A stretch of DNA of 64,000 nucleotides from Silene conica (lineage: Eukaryota; Streptophyta; Magnoliopsida; Caryophyllales; Caryophyllaceae): the NCBI GenBank assembly GCA_029255685.2, contig CM055319.2, positions 39,690,530-39,754,529 of the forward strand, written 5' to 3'. Shown here piece after piece: positions 11,277-23,461 of the stretch. The position numbers and the translations under genes were made by a program. Position 1 is the stretch's first letter. Each line of letters opens with the position of its first letter. The notes under the pieces are model-generated. The model was not told where the DNA came from. It was given only the letters and a program-made list of their open reading frames with translations, and did not search any database.

Positions 11277-12879
11277 TGAACTGAATCTCTAACACTCAAC
11301 GGGAATTTGAGTATGGTAAATTTAGGACAGAAAGTTGATGTTAAATGGATGGTAAAAGAACGTGAATTTTCGTGACAAGTAGATGGATATGAACTAATCC
11401 CAGCACCCAGCCACGAGATTAGAACTAGGTTTAAGGATTAATCCAGCACACAGCAAAGATTACCCTTCCCAAAGCACTAAGCAAATGGGTTTTATCACAA
11501 GCACATAGCAAAGTGAATTCTGAAAACTTAAAAAGTTTTTCTGGTTGTTTAATTCATCAAATCTGACTTTTACATTGCTTAGTTGTTGTCCTTATATAGA
11601 CTTACAAAAGAAATCTGAACCCTTGAAGTTTGCTTTAATCTAGTGGCTCAAAATGGCCTAAACAAAAGAACAAATTATAACAACAAAGTCTCCTAATGTG
11701 GATGTTGGAGTTGCTGGTCCATTGATGCAAAGATGCTTCTGCCCAAAAGCTTCCAAGGCTGCCAAATCAGAACTGCATAAAGCAGACTGTCAAAAAGCCT
11801 GTTTGTTTGTTTCCTGAAATGGCAAGACAACATCTTTTCTTTATGGTCTTTGTTTGGCTTCTACAGAGGAGGGTTGAAGCTATATTTAGGATCACATGCT
11901 ACTTGGACGAGCCATCTGGACTTGTGATTTTTAGAACAACCTTAGGGAGATTCAGACATTCAGCATTTTCCCTTGGATTAATTGCAGTAACTTCAATAAC
12001 ATGTAGCTCCCAGACCAGATACCCTAATCATGCAAATGGTAGCTCGAATTAATGATAATTGAGCTAGCTTCACTCTCCAAAAAGAATCAACCCAAAAGGA
12101 TAAGCCAAGCTTGAGATATGAAGCTTTTAGTAAGAACAGGTCAGAACTGGAATGACAGCATTCTTCCTGCACACTGCTGTAACTTTGAAAAATCATAATT
12201 CCCCGATAATGAAGGTTAAAAATACCCACCATACATAGAATGAAAGCCAATGATCTTGTCTATCACCTCCAAAAAGAATTACCCAAAAGTATTCAGCCAA
12301 TTTTGAGCTATTCAAGTTTGAACACTGACAGGTCAAAACAGACGTTGCATAGCATTCCTGCGTGACAGTCTTTGAGAGACTGTTGTGCTCAACCTGTTCA
12401 ATATTTTAGGTTAATTACAACTCGATAGGTTAATAGATATCCTCAATATTCTGGGAAGCTAAAGAACTCAAAAAATGACCTTGCCAATCTTCAGATATAA
12501 GCATTTGAAAACAGACCAGAAATCTGACGGGTTATTTCCAGTTTCAGCACTTAGCATGAAATCGTGACAGTCTTTGAAGGGTTATTGTGACAAATCTACT
12601 CATTCAAACCTACTGATTCCAACTCCATTGGAAAGTATACTTCTTCAAGATTCTAACCATATAAAGAAATTGATGTTTGAGTAAGTGAAGCTCCAGTTAT
12701 AGCTTTCTGAAGTCAGACCAGGAAACTGCCACTTCCCTGAAATCTGTTTCAACCTTATCTTTCTTTTCTGAACTCTCCTTTCTTCAAATTTGATGGCTCT
12801 TGATCTATAATTAAGGCTCTTGCATCAGGACTGTTTCTTTTAGCTTAGAGATGAGTGAAAATGAAACAATTTTGTTTCA
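11277..12879. mobile_element. Solo LTR (1.6 kb) inserted in family A copy 1
   Basis: It starts TGAACTGAATC and ends TTTGTTTCA (TG...CA), flanked by the perfect 5-bp duplication CACAC (11272-11276 and 12880-12884). It interrupts the minisatellite between two adjacent units. It has no coding capacity, primer site or internal region, so solo LTR is the simplest reading; the lineage is unknown. Confidence 0.65.
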
Positions 12880-13077
12880 CACACGCATTAGACTCAGAGG
12901 CCATTACTTAATGCATACTCCAATGCGCATCACAAAAGGATACTCAACCAATTAATCTTAAGCTATGACTTGTGCATCTTATAATAAAATCTATGCATCA
13001 AAGCTTTACAGAAAAGAATCATTCAAATCGGAACATCCTAACACAAGTTAAAATTATAATTACTGAAGTTCGGGGAT

Positions 13078-13550
13078 CTCAGCCGGTCGGGCCACCGGCT
13101 GCCGGCCGACCGGCCGATAGTCCATGTCAGCCTATTTGAAAATTCAGAAAAATGGGGAAGGGATTTTAAACCAGTGGACCGGCTACCGGCCACCCGGCTT
13201 GCAATCCCTACCCTAAGCTTTCAACATTAAAAAGGGAGGAGAGGGGTTATCAGCCGGTTGACCGGCCGACGGTCCCCCGACTGACAACCTTATTCTCAAT
13301 TGTAAACTTTCGAAACAACACACAAGGGACTCCCAGCCGTTGGTCCGGCGGCCGACCACCCTGCTGAGGACCCTTCCACTTAGACGTATATAGAAATCCA
13401 AAAGGGGCTACCAGTCGGTTGGTCTACCGGCTGCCGGTCGACCGGTTACCGGCCGACCGGCTGGCAGTACCTTTGCGAGGAACATTTTCAATCATACACG
13501 GGGCTCTCAGCCGGTTAGTCGACCGACTGTCGGCCGACCGGCTGAGAAGC
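13078..13550. repeat. Array of six CG-rich hairpin units, family A copy 1
   Basis: About every 80 bp an imperfect palindrome of about 45 bp appears, of the type CAGCCGGTYGACCGGC...GCCGACCGGCTG, at about 13080, 13170, 13248, 13335, 13410 and 13507. Each is bounded by CTCCCAG/CTGGCAG-like words. The spacers are AT-rich and differ between units. Homologous units are at 62165-62480 and 63930-63975. Confidence 0.75.
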
Positions 13551-14095
13551 TTTGTTCACGAAAAACACATTTTATGCATCATCTACTCAACCAAACTCAA
13601 GGAACGGTTTCTAAACACGATTTCAACCTGTGATTTCATCAATTCCAGAAAGTATTTAACCACCAACTATACATGTAAAGAAAAAGAAGAATCACAACAT
13701 GTTCCCATCACTAAAATTCTTTAATAACAATCCATCCTTTCTCAACAACCCAAAACAATAGATATACATTTCCAACATCCTTCCTTCATAAGATTTTAGA
13801 TTATAAACATCATACAGCATATTAGTCATAAAACCCAAAACAATTTCATATAAACATCGTATAATTTCAAGTAAACTAAAGTTTATGACAAAAGTCGAGT
13901 TTCCTCATCAAGGTTACCTTTAATCTGCAAAATATTCAAGAGAATCGTCAACAATCACAGAGTCCACGTCTGGGTCATCCAAGTCTCCGCCTACAAAAAA
14001 CGAACACGTCATTTTGGGCTCGAAAATCGAGAGAAACGGAACAGGCCAGAAACTCGTCTGTCACGAACAGTGGCAAGACTTACCTTAAGACGTCA

Positions 14096-15391
14096 GTGAG
14101 TTATCTACATATGAGTGTTGATAAGTTTAGTCATAAAACTTAATGAATCTGAGCATGCAAAATAAGATTACATAAGATGAAGGAAATCGGTTTTCATACC
14201 ATTGACAATGGACCGAGTTTGGGCACAAGTAAGGTCTCATACCTTCACTTGTTCTTGTGCAATATGATTTTGGATGATCCTCCTTACCCACAGTCTAAAA
14301 TAAACCGACTCCAAAAGGTGCGTGTCAAGGATCGTATCTTAATACCAATATTATTTTATTACTAGAAAATAAATATTGGTTACCTTGAAAATAAATATTA
14401 CTAATAATTATATCACTATCACTAGTAATAAAATTGAATTAGTAAAATAAAATTATTTTGTATTTTATTTCTCTAGACCACTAAGAGAGATAGGAGTCAC
14501 ATATGAGAAATGCATGTCGAATGAATATATAGGATAAACAAAGAAGAAAACAATTTCTCCTTAAGAAGGATGGAGTGTGGCCACCAACACCCATGCATTG
14601 GGTGTTTGGTTTGCCCACTTGAAGCTCCCCAATAGAAACATTTGTCTTCACAAGAAAAGCATAGAGTAGGTTAGGCGATCATTAGCAAAAGCATAATCAT
14701 TAGCTTTTTACCTAGATAAGAACAACATACTCCTCCTCTTCCTTCTCCATTTACACGCCTAAATGGGTGTAATATGGCATTCATATTAAGTTTGTCATTT
14801 GTATAAATGAACATGTCAAACATGTTACATGACACATGACCCACTTATATAATTATGCAATTTTAACCTTTTAAAATTCATAACTTACAAAATTATAACA
14901 TTTAAATAATTTCACTAGTAATTCATTATTACTATCTTATAAAAAATGTGTTATCATAATTTATATTACAACTATTTGTAATTATGATCTACCGTTTCAT
15001 TCCCGATTTAATTGTTTCATAAGCAATTAAAATAATTCTAAGTAATAAAACAATTTTATCATTTCGACAAAATATTATTATAATCCCATTACAATAATAC
15101 ACGTCACACAAAATCATTTCCAATTTCAAGGCAGTAGTTAATCCGTATCCATATACGATCAATTAAATAATCAATTAAGACCGTTTTCCCTAAAGATATG
15201 ACATTAAGAAATCAACTGATCACCACCATCATATGACAGTAATGTCAAACTCTAGACAGCCAATCATTACCGGTAAATGTTGATCACTCGACTATATATA
15301 ATGTATCATCCCTTCTGTATTCTTAATATGAGATTTAAATACGTAATCAATTACTGTGATCGCATTATTGTCGATGACACATCGTCCAACA
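14096..15391 (-). mobile_element. Copia 3' LTR, copy 1 (left boundary approximate)
   Basis: On the minus strand the LTR starts TGTTGGACGATG at 15391, preceded by a purine-rich tract (GTGGGAGAT) that serves as the polypurine tract. The segment 15195-15391 matches 49915-50119 closely (GATCAACTGATCACCACCAT and GCCAATCATTACCGGTAAATG words), identifying it as the same family as copy 2. The left end is not resolved. Confidence 0.6.
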
Positions 15392-16389
15392 ATCTCCCAC
15401 TTGTCCACGACAAGTGTGCGCCACCAGTTCTCTTGTCCTATATTACTTATCTCTCACTCAACGCAAGGTTTCTTGCAGGTCATTGATGTCTGTCGTTGAG
15501 AGCGTCAAAGATAAAATTTATATTCCTAAACTTTAACTATAGATAGTGAAAGTCAGGGTCGAACCACAAGGAGGTGGAGAATGTTTATTGTTCTAAGTCA
15601 ATGTTTTAGGGTAACAAATTGGGGGTTGTTTGTTTGTTTGTCACTAGGTCTAATGAAATCAAGACAGGAATAAAACAAAAATAGGATAAAGATAAAACTT
15701 ATGCTAAAACGAATGCTAGGATGTTCGTGTGGGGAATAATCATGTATTCACCCTTAAAATTAGAGGATTATAACGAAAATTACATATGTGAATATAGTCA
15801 TAAGATAAAAACATGAATGAGAGAATACAACCTTAGGTCCTTTGCGCGAATGGCCTAAGAACATGAATTAAAGGAAATTCCCTCCTATAACTTACACCCA
15901 AGACCCGTCTGAGATGATGCTACGTGTGCTAGAAAAGGCTCTCCAATTGCCTTGCAATATGGGGAAAGTTTTGTGAGTTTTTAAGATGTGAGATCTAGGT
16001 TTGGGGAAAAGACAGTTCTTAAAACCCTAGTTTTTCTTGAGATGTAAAATACCAGTCAGAAGAATGAGACGTCTGACAAAAAGAGAGTCCCTCTTTATTT
16101 GTAATACTCGACCGAATAGGGTTAGGGTGAGAGTGGGTTTTCCACTCTTACCTTATTCTAATACGTGATTCGACGCTAATTGCTAAAATATAATTCGCGG
16201 GATTTAATTATAAATCGTATACACGTTATCAGATATTAATGTAGTCGATACATTAATAATGGTCTGATAAAAATTACGATATTGTTTAATTAGCTAAATT
16301 AATATAACTGCTTATATTAATACACGAATTCAATATTTAATTAAATATAACTGTTTATATTTAATTTACGAATTAATCATGTAATCCGT

Positions 16390-16960
16390 ATTAGCTAACA
16401 TTATTTAATCCGTGTTAAATAATTATCTCAACATCTCATTGACTAATTTAATAGTCAATACCTCTGACTAACTGTTTAGTCGTATTCAGCATAAATGTAA
16501 CTGTATTTTCATACCTTCACATCTCTCAAACGTGTCCTATAGGTCTGACGTATAGGGACAAGTTGATCACCGCCATCTGTATGACAATAACGTCAAACTT
16601 ATCTAGCAAGCCAACCGCTATTGATAAACGTGGATCAACTGATAATAATACCAAAGGACACCAGCCCCAACAATCTCCCACTTGTCCGTACAAGGGTATG
16701 TGCAATGACGTTATCACACTACATGTGGAGGACACCAGCTCCAACATTTCGGGTAATAAAAGCTATGATGGTAAAAATTCTAAATCAACATGTATTGCAG
16801 TTGCGTAAGAGGTGTAACATATCCTCTCGGTCTATGATCCCTAATAGCTCCTTTCCGTCTATGCTATTAGTTCCTAGGTCTCACAAATATTGGGTGTCAA
16901 CAATAAAGGTGATTCCTAATTTTAGGTCACATACCTTTCAGTCTTAAGTAACCTAGCCGT
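16390..16960 (-). mobile_element. Third copia LTR/3' fragment nested in the solo LTR
   Basis: The segment 16535-16690 (GTCCTATAGGTCTGACGTA, then GATCACCGCCATC, CAACAATCTCCCACTTGTCC) parallels the copia LTR end and polypurine tract at 49894-50150 and 15200-15420. The LTR end would be 16672. Its outer limits, perhaps 16100 and 17050, show no clear target duplication. Confidence 0.5.
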
Positions 16961-17098
16961 CTTAAAGCGTTAACCAATGCCCTTCCCGTATCTTTCAACC
17001 TTGGGTAAGTCATTACTAACATCCTATAAGTCTCCTTTCAGTCTCATTATAGGGTATTATAATTAACGAAACAAAACGATCTGAAAACATGCGCGAGG

Positions 17099-17177
17099 TC
17101 AGTCGACCGACCAGCTAACCCAGTCGGCCGACCAACTACCTCAGTCGACCGACCAGTTAAGTCGGTCGGTCGACCAA
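17099..17177. repeat. GTCGACCGACC dyad cluster
   Basis: Four dyads, variants of CAGTCGACCGACCAGYTA, are spaced about 20 bp apart and the last is inverted (GGTCGGTCGACC). All lie within the Athila-type solo LTR. Confidence 0.7.
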
Positions 17178-20100
17178 AGTCTGCTATAGGTCGAATCTGA
17201 TTTTATACCATCTACGCAATTTAATCCCTACATCCTAACATATGAAATTAGCTACTCATAACTATGACGATAACGATAATAACAGTGGAAAAAACGGAAT
17301 TCATAGCAAACAACAATCTAAACATGTGATAAACAATAAAGGTTTTGGGATTCTACACTAAACCGGATGCTAACAATTCTATAGGAAAATAAATAGGAAC
17401 TGAAATTAAAGAGAATTACCACAAACGGAATTAGGGCAGAAAGGAAGAACTTTATTGAATCCGTGGAACGATTGTTGAATATAAACTAAGGACAATGCTA
17501 AAATTTAAAGAAACAGTAACTATTGTGAATACAACAATTAAACTAAGGAATTGATTATAGAAAACTATATGATAATAGATAATTGGATTGCTAAAAGACT
17601 GAATGAATAACCCTAAACACGATGTCTGCTTAAATAGAGATTACAAAAAGGCGTTTATCATTAACCTAATCCGTGTGTGGGCTTTGCCGACCAACCAGGG
17701 GTCTCGGTTGGTCGACCGGTTATTGGGCCCAACAGGTCTTCTATTTTCGAAATTGGAAATCTGAACTTAAGTCATCAGCTACTCTGGCCGGTCGACCAGG
17801 ATAGTCGGTCGGTCGACCGAGTTTCCTGAGTGACAGTTCGGAATTCTTCTCAAGTTGGTCTTGTGGTCCTCGGTTTGCGCTTTGGGTTGCTTCTTCCTCG
17901 TTTCTTGGTTATGCAAAAATCCTGAGGGTAGTATTTGGCTTAAAATCGTCTCTTTTCAGTACAAATCTACAAAAGCGCATAAAAATACGAAAGTAGACAA
18001 TTGTTGGGAAATAAATGCAAAAACATAGTAAATGAGCTCTAAAATGCGTGTAAAAATAGATGTAAAACATCATAAAATAGACACGCATCAGTCATACTTG
18101 CATTTGATCATATCATAAGTGGTTTTCTCAATCTGGAGAACAACTCTCTGACCGGAATCATCTACTATTGATACCTTCTGAGCGTGGCCACGCATTTCCA
18201 GTTATCTACTCCTTGAGTGGCCTTGAGATATTTGTTAACCCTGACAAGGGGTGGACAATTCCTAATCGCCCTATTCTCTTCGGCTATCCACGACTCATCA
18301 TAACCCAAATATGCCCTTATAAACCCAAGTTACGAAAGTCTTATGACATAAATCAAAGTTATTCTGAAACTATGCCACCTCAGGCGAATAGTCACTAGTC
18401 AAAGAATCGACTCATTTAGAGTACGATAGTAGCTCCCGCCACGACCAGGCTATTTTTCTATAAATATTGTTAGAGCTCTATTAGCGGGCATTAGTCCGCA
18501 AATGAATCCTAACATATTTTTGCTTAGGTGATAGATTAGTCATCTCGTATGACTCCATGACAGTTGAACTTGCCATCAATCGCATCACACATCTAGTAGC
18601 TTCGTGATGTCACCTCATTTATGCTACTAGGAGCGGAACTATATTAATCCAGTTCACTTTAATGGGGTTCAGTATGGTCATACCAACTCATTTGGATATA
18701 ACATGAATAAAAAGAATGAGTTTGTATAAAACTTAATGATGAATGCATTATCACATATGTAAAATTTATACCATATCAATTACTACATAATCTATAATCC
18801 ATACTTGTATAGTATAACATCTCAACTCAATTGAAATGACATGATTTATCATGTTAAGCCCATGAGAATGCTTTTGGTTAGTAAACCTTAACAACATTTG
18901 TGCTTCAGTTACCCTTACTATAATTTCCCTTGGTTATGAATAACCTAATTATACAAACCTTACGAGTACGTGTCTTGACTTATATTTAGACACAAGCTTT
19001 ATAACAATAGAATAGCTCCCACTGTTTTCATGGTGTTTGAGGGAGTCATCCCTCTAGAATATCTCATAGATATAAGTGTCCTCGTTTTTGGTTTATACCT
19101 TCCATTGTTCTACTGTCTAGAACGTTTCTAACAGATTCACTCCTTAGTTAATGGTTGTAGCCAAAATGATTCTCTAACCATCGATATATGTTTAGAATAT
19201 GGTATTGTGCAATCCTTTGCACATTAATCCAATAATGTATCCAAACACTTAGCTTCATCCTTTTAGTACTCATTGAGTACTGACTGATGAACTATATGGT
19301 TACATATAGAGACTCTCAAAATTTGATTTGTAACATTTTGACATACTCTAAGTATACGAATTTTAAGAATGGTAATAAATCTTAGCATAAAGAATTAATC
19401 CTGCAGCGGAAGCATATGAATTCAATTTCTATAGGTTCAAAACATTTGAACTTGCCCTTACTCTTATCGATCTAAGAATATCAACTTATACGCTAATATC
19501 CATTAATAGGATATCATAGTGATGTATTTATTTATTTATTTCATAAGTCTTTATTATTCATAATGATCAACATGTCACATTTATGTAAGATTAGTAACAT
19601 TACTTTACTCCCACTAAACTTCATGTATGAACATAACTTCTTGACATTTAAGAAAATATTTATCACATGATCAAATTAAAGAATTCAAGTCTTTGACATT
19701 TCCTTTTTTGGATAGTTGCAATCTTACAAAGCTTATGCACAATCACTTTTAAAATCCAACATGTCAAATCATATCCGAATTTAATGAAGCTATGTTATTG
19801 CGTGGAAAACACTTTGCCACCTACAACTATAATGCAACTCCTTGACATCCCTTTTTAGGATAGTTGTGATTTTCAAAACTCATTCTAGATGATTTAAAAA
19901 TCCAACATTATTAGATTCGATTTTAATATAGCTCTGTTGTTGCGTGCGAAACCTTTTCCACCAATCAACTGAGCTATTTCGGATTCAGGTAGAGTCGAAA
20001 CTAAATAAAGTATTTAAACTATTTACAAGTTCGTTAAACTAAAAAGGTAAAATGACACTCGTCAACATAATTTTCGAATGGAATTTTCACTGGTTTCAAC

Positions 20101-22230
20101 TAGGAAGAACATTTTCCTATTGAATCATTCTGAGATTGTGGCTCTATAATCATTTCTCCCACCCTGTCTAAAAGAAATAATCCTCCTTACTTTATACAAA
20201 ACATCATGAGCCACAAACCCTTTGTTCTCATGATCATATAGGAAAAATTTTGCCATTCGAAACAGGCTAAAACTTAGGCACTTTGCCTATTCATATCTCA
20301 TATGACTTGTACGCCCATGCTTTATTACATAGCAGAAAAATAAATGCTCGACAAAATATTTAATCATATCCCATATGATTCAATATTACCTTCTCGTTTA
20401 TTCTATAAACGTGCTTATGAAAGTAAACTTGTGATACATTATCACACTCTATTTGGTGTAAATTGCTAGGCTCAATTAGATAATTATCTAATTCCAATAA
20501 CATTTTCTTGAGCCATTGCACAAATATATTGATCGAGAATTTCCTGCTCGTTGATTTCCTCAATCGAAGTTAGATCTAATCTACTTGAGGATAGATCCTC
20601 TAGATGAAGAAATTCTACTTCGACTATCTCAATCTCTTCTTACCTCATTAGGTGGATACCACGTATCAACCTAAGTTCGTTGGTAAAAGATAGGAGTTTA
20701 AGGATTGAATATACTACTCACTCATACACCTTAAAGTGTTTATAGGGTGAAGGACTTGCTTTGAATGCAAGATTTGCATAACCCATGAGATTTCTAACCT
20801 CAAATGCGACTTTCAATCGAGAAACGAGGGAAATGATTTGGGGCACCCACTCGTGTTTTAGGGTACATATGACATTACAACCTTAGTTTTGGTATGATTG
20901 ATTACAACATTTGTTATAATTGCGTAATGGTAAAACCTTTCACCTATTACACAAAGTTCGAATTATATTTAGAGATGATGTACATAATAACATTTATTGA
21001 TGTACATCTCTAAGTCCATAAGCACAATATAACATATATATGTCTTACGGGTGACGTCACAACTACCTTAGTTCCATTAATGTTTATCATTCTTGGCAAA
21101 TCGTCATAGGATCTACTTCATGCTAGGACGATAGGATTTACAAGAACCCTCAGATTGTGTTATTAACACTGTAACACCGTCATAACCCAATGCCTTTATA
21201 TAGTACCATCAGACTATGAGGACATTACCATCTTAGTTAGATGAGGTACAATATAAGATAAACAACAATAGCCACTTTATTATAATTAAAGAACTAAGGT
21301 TTAGATGTGAAATACAACCGTCTGACAACCAAAACTTTAAATCAAAACACATTGCGGAAGCTAAAACTCATATGACTCTACAACACTGTCGGTGACCCAT
21401 CCTCCCAAGCCAGAAAACACTGCTCATCTACGAACCTGAGACTCTGCTCACCAATACATGGATCATCACAGTAAAACAACAACAAGCGTCAGGAATTGAA
21501 TAATAAGACAGATACAATACTAAAGCACAACATAATCTGATAACACCCATCACTGCTATCACCGTTACACAACATACGGGGTGGCCTTTAGCCCCAAACC
21601 AATTCCCTCACTTACCGCAGCAAGGGGTACCTAGACCATTAATGTGCACATCCTCTCTGTGGCAGGTCCCACGAAAAGCGATCGTAGGAGTGAGATCCGT
21701 TTCCCTCAACGGTCCCACATATTACCTTTCCAATCTCAATAAGCATACAGTCACACAGTGATATCAGTTAATACGATAATATCATCACAATCAATACTAC
21801 ACAAAAACTGAGTAGGGAAAACCTACCTGAAGCAATCTACAAGGAGATGTTGCCCAAATGCGTTTTACCAACGTTCCTCAACGAATCATCCTCTTATGAA
21901 ACATATATATGAATTACTTAGTGAAACATACTGAATTCTGAGGGCATACTAACGATAAGAATGATACTTACTTGTAGACACAATCTAGGCTAGACGATCG
22001 GCGCATCTAAATTTGTTATGAACCTGTAGGGAGACTTCGGAGAGAAAAGTGAAATGGAGGAGAAAGCTACGTAAAACTGATTTAGGGTAAAAGTGATTTA
22101 GGTTTTCGAATTAGTTTATATACATAACCGCGCCCCGGCTCTCGGGAACGCCATACTCGGCAGAGTAAGACCCACTCGGCCGAGTACCACTTACTCGACC
22201 GAGTTGCACTTACTCGGTCGAGTACCACCT

Positions 22231-23461
22231 TGACACCCGTCGTTGAGGGGTGCCAAAGATAAGATTTATAAAACCTCAGCTTAAACTAGATAGAGTAAGT
22301 CAAGGGTCGAACCACAAGTAGACAAGGTTAATATCGTTTGTGAATTTAGAGTCTATTGAAAATAACAAAAAAGGGGGGGGGGGGGGGGTTGATTGTTGGT
22401 TGAGTCTAACAACTAAGATGGCAAAATAAACAAGAATGCTAAACAAAAGTAAGAGGATGATTAGGAACTTCGGTTGCCCATGGCTAGGGCAAGTCAACAA
22501 AGGGTAAATGACCAAATAACACAATCCCAAGGAACAAAGAATAAACCTTTAGGTCAATATTCTACCCAATCCTTACGGTCTTAGGGTTCCTAGTAAAGCA
22601 CTAAACTTTCGTTCATAGGGGAATCCCAAAATTGCTGTTAAACTAATTCTAACAATCTTTCAATCTAAAAGAATTAGTTCACCAAAAATAATGGGGATTG
22701 GTATAATAATCATAAAACCATTAAAACCTAATTTTCGCCATGGTTCCCCTAATTCCCAATCATAAGAATTAGCTATGCATAATTATGAAACTAATACTAA
22801 CGAAATTGAAGAAAACCATGCGAGATAACATAATTGAGGGTAAAGATTCAAGAGGGCAAAACATAAAATTGAATAACAAAAACAACAAGAACAAGGAATT
22901 TGAATGACAAGAAGGAATAATTGCATAAACTTACAAACGAATCAGAAATTAAGAACAAATATGAAAATTGGAGTTCTTCTCCCTAAAACTAATGTGTTTC
23001 TTGCTAATGTGACTGCTTAACCTAATTAAGACACTCGAACCCCCCTTAATAGTCTTCTAATTACAAGATTAAAAGAATAAAAACCGAAACAAAACAAAGC
23101 TGCGGAACCCGTGAGCTGGTCGACCGACCGGGCATAGTGGTCGGTCGACCAGTACAACTGTAGTCAGGCATTCTGTAACTGTGCGCTGGTCGGTCGACCA
23201 ACTCCTGTGTATTCCAGCCAAAAAATTGGCTTCCACGAATCTCTAGGCTACTAGTTCGGATCCTTGCTTCGTGCATTCCCTTAGGATGGCTTCCGGAGGA
23301 CGGTTAAAGCTTGATTTTGCTCACTTCCGCTTGGTCTTACATTTAAAACATAGAAATGCTAAAGTAAACCGTTTCGGGAGGAAAAGTAACTAAAAGCTAC
23401 AAATATGCATAGAAATACGTGCTGAAACTATAAATAAAATGCATAGTAAATGCACGTATCA
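22231..23461 (-). repeat. Athila 3' LTR
   Basis: It is about 98% like 44449-45669 by eye. A G16 run at 22373-22388 corresponds to G6 at 44590-44595 in the partner. A perfect hairpin with 14-bp arms CTGGTCGACCGACC lies at 23116-23129 and 23139-23152. The purine-rich GGTTTGGGAAGATT on the minus strand just right of 23461 is the polypurine tract. Confidence 0.9.

Larger units (their letters stand above)
10388..14095 (-). mobile_element. Family A LTR, copy 1 (interrupted, truncated on the right)
   Basis: It begins TGTAAAACCCCTCG like the solo LTR at 51742 and matches it in order: the GTCTAGCTAA segment, the 'AACATGTACGCCACA' segment near 10700, the about 50-bp minisatellite, the GC-rich hairpin units, and the GAGTTTCCTCATC segment near 13890. 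A 1.6-kb insertion (11277-12879) splits the minisatellite. Homology fades near 14095, where the copia LTR region starts, so the far end (a TTACA terminus) is missing. Orientation is inferred from copy 2, whose other end starts TGTAACATCCCG on the minus strand. Confidence 0.65.
15484..18090 (-). mobile_element. Athila-type solo LTR with internal insertion
   Basis: It starts TGATGTCTGTCGTTGAGAG and ends ACACGCATCA, flanked by a perfect GTCAT duplication (15479-15483 and 18091-18095). The first 80 bp parallel the Athila LTR start at 22231 (GTCGTTGAGRG, CAAAGATAARATTTATA, GGTCGAACCACAAG). Dyads of GGTCGACC type lie at 17099-17177 and 17690-17822; a TATA-like CTATTTAAGC (minus) near 17627-17640 follows the second group. 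It is longer than the other Athila LTRs (about 1.2 kb), partly because of a nested segment around 16100-17050. Confidence 0.75.
15392..21169 (-). mobile_element. Degenerate Ty1/copia internal region, copy 1
   Basis: After removing the solo LTR at 15484-18090, 18091-18720 aligns in order with 50215-50830 of copia copy 2 (CCGAGCGTGGCCACCCATTTCC-like and TTCACTTTAATGGGGTTC words). Further right, 19390-19440 matches the stretch coding for the GSIMYA region of copy 2. 19590-19740 matches the 'CTCCCACTTAATTTCATGTATAAACAT' part of the copia RT near 63530. No frame is open for more than about 65 codons, so this is an old, non-coding copy. It ends abruptly at 21169, where LARD-2 begins. Confidence 0.6.
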
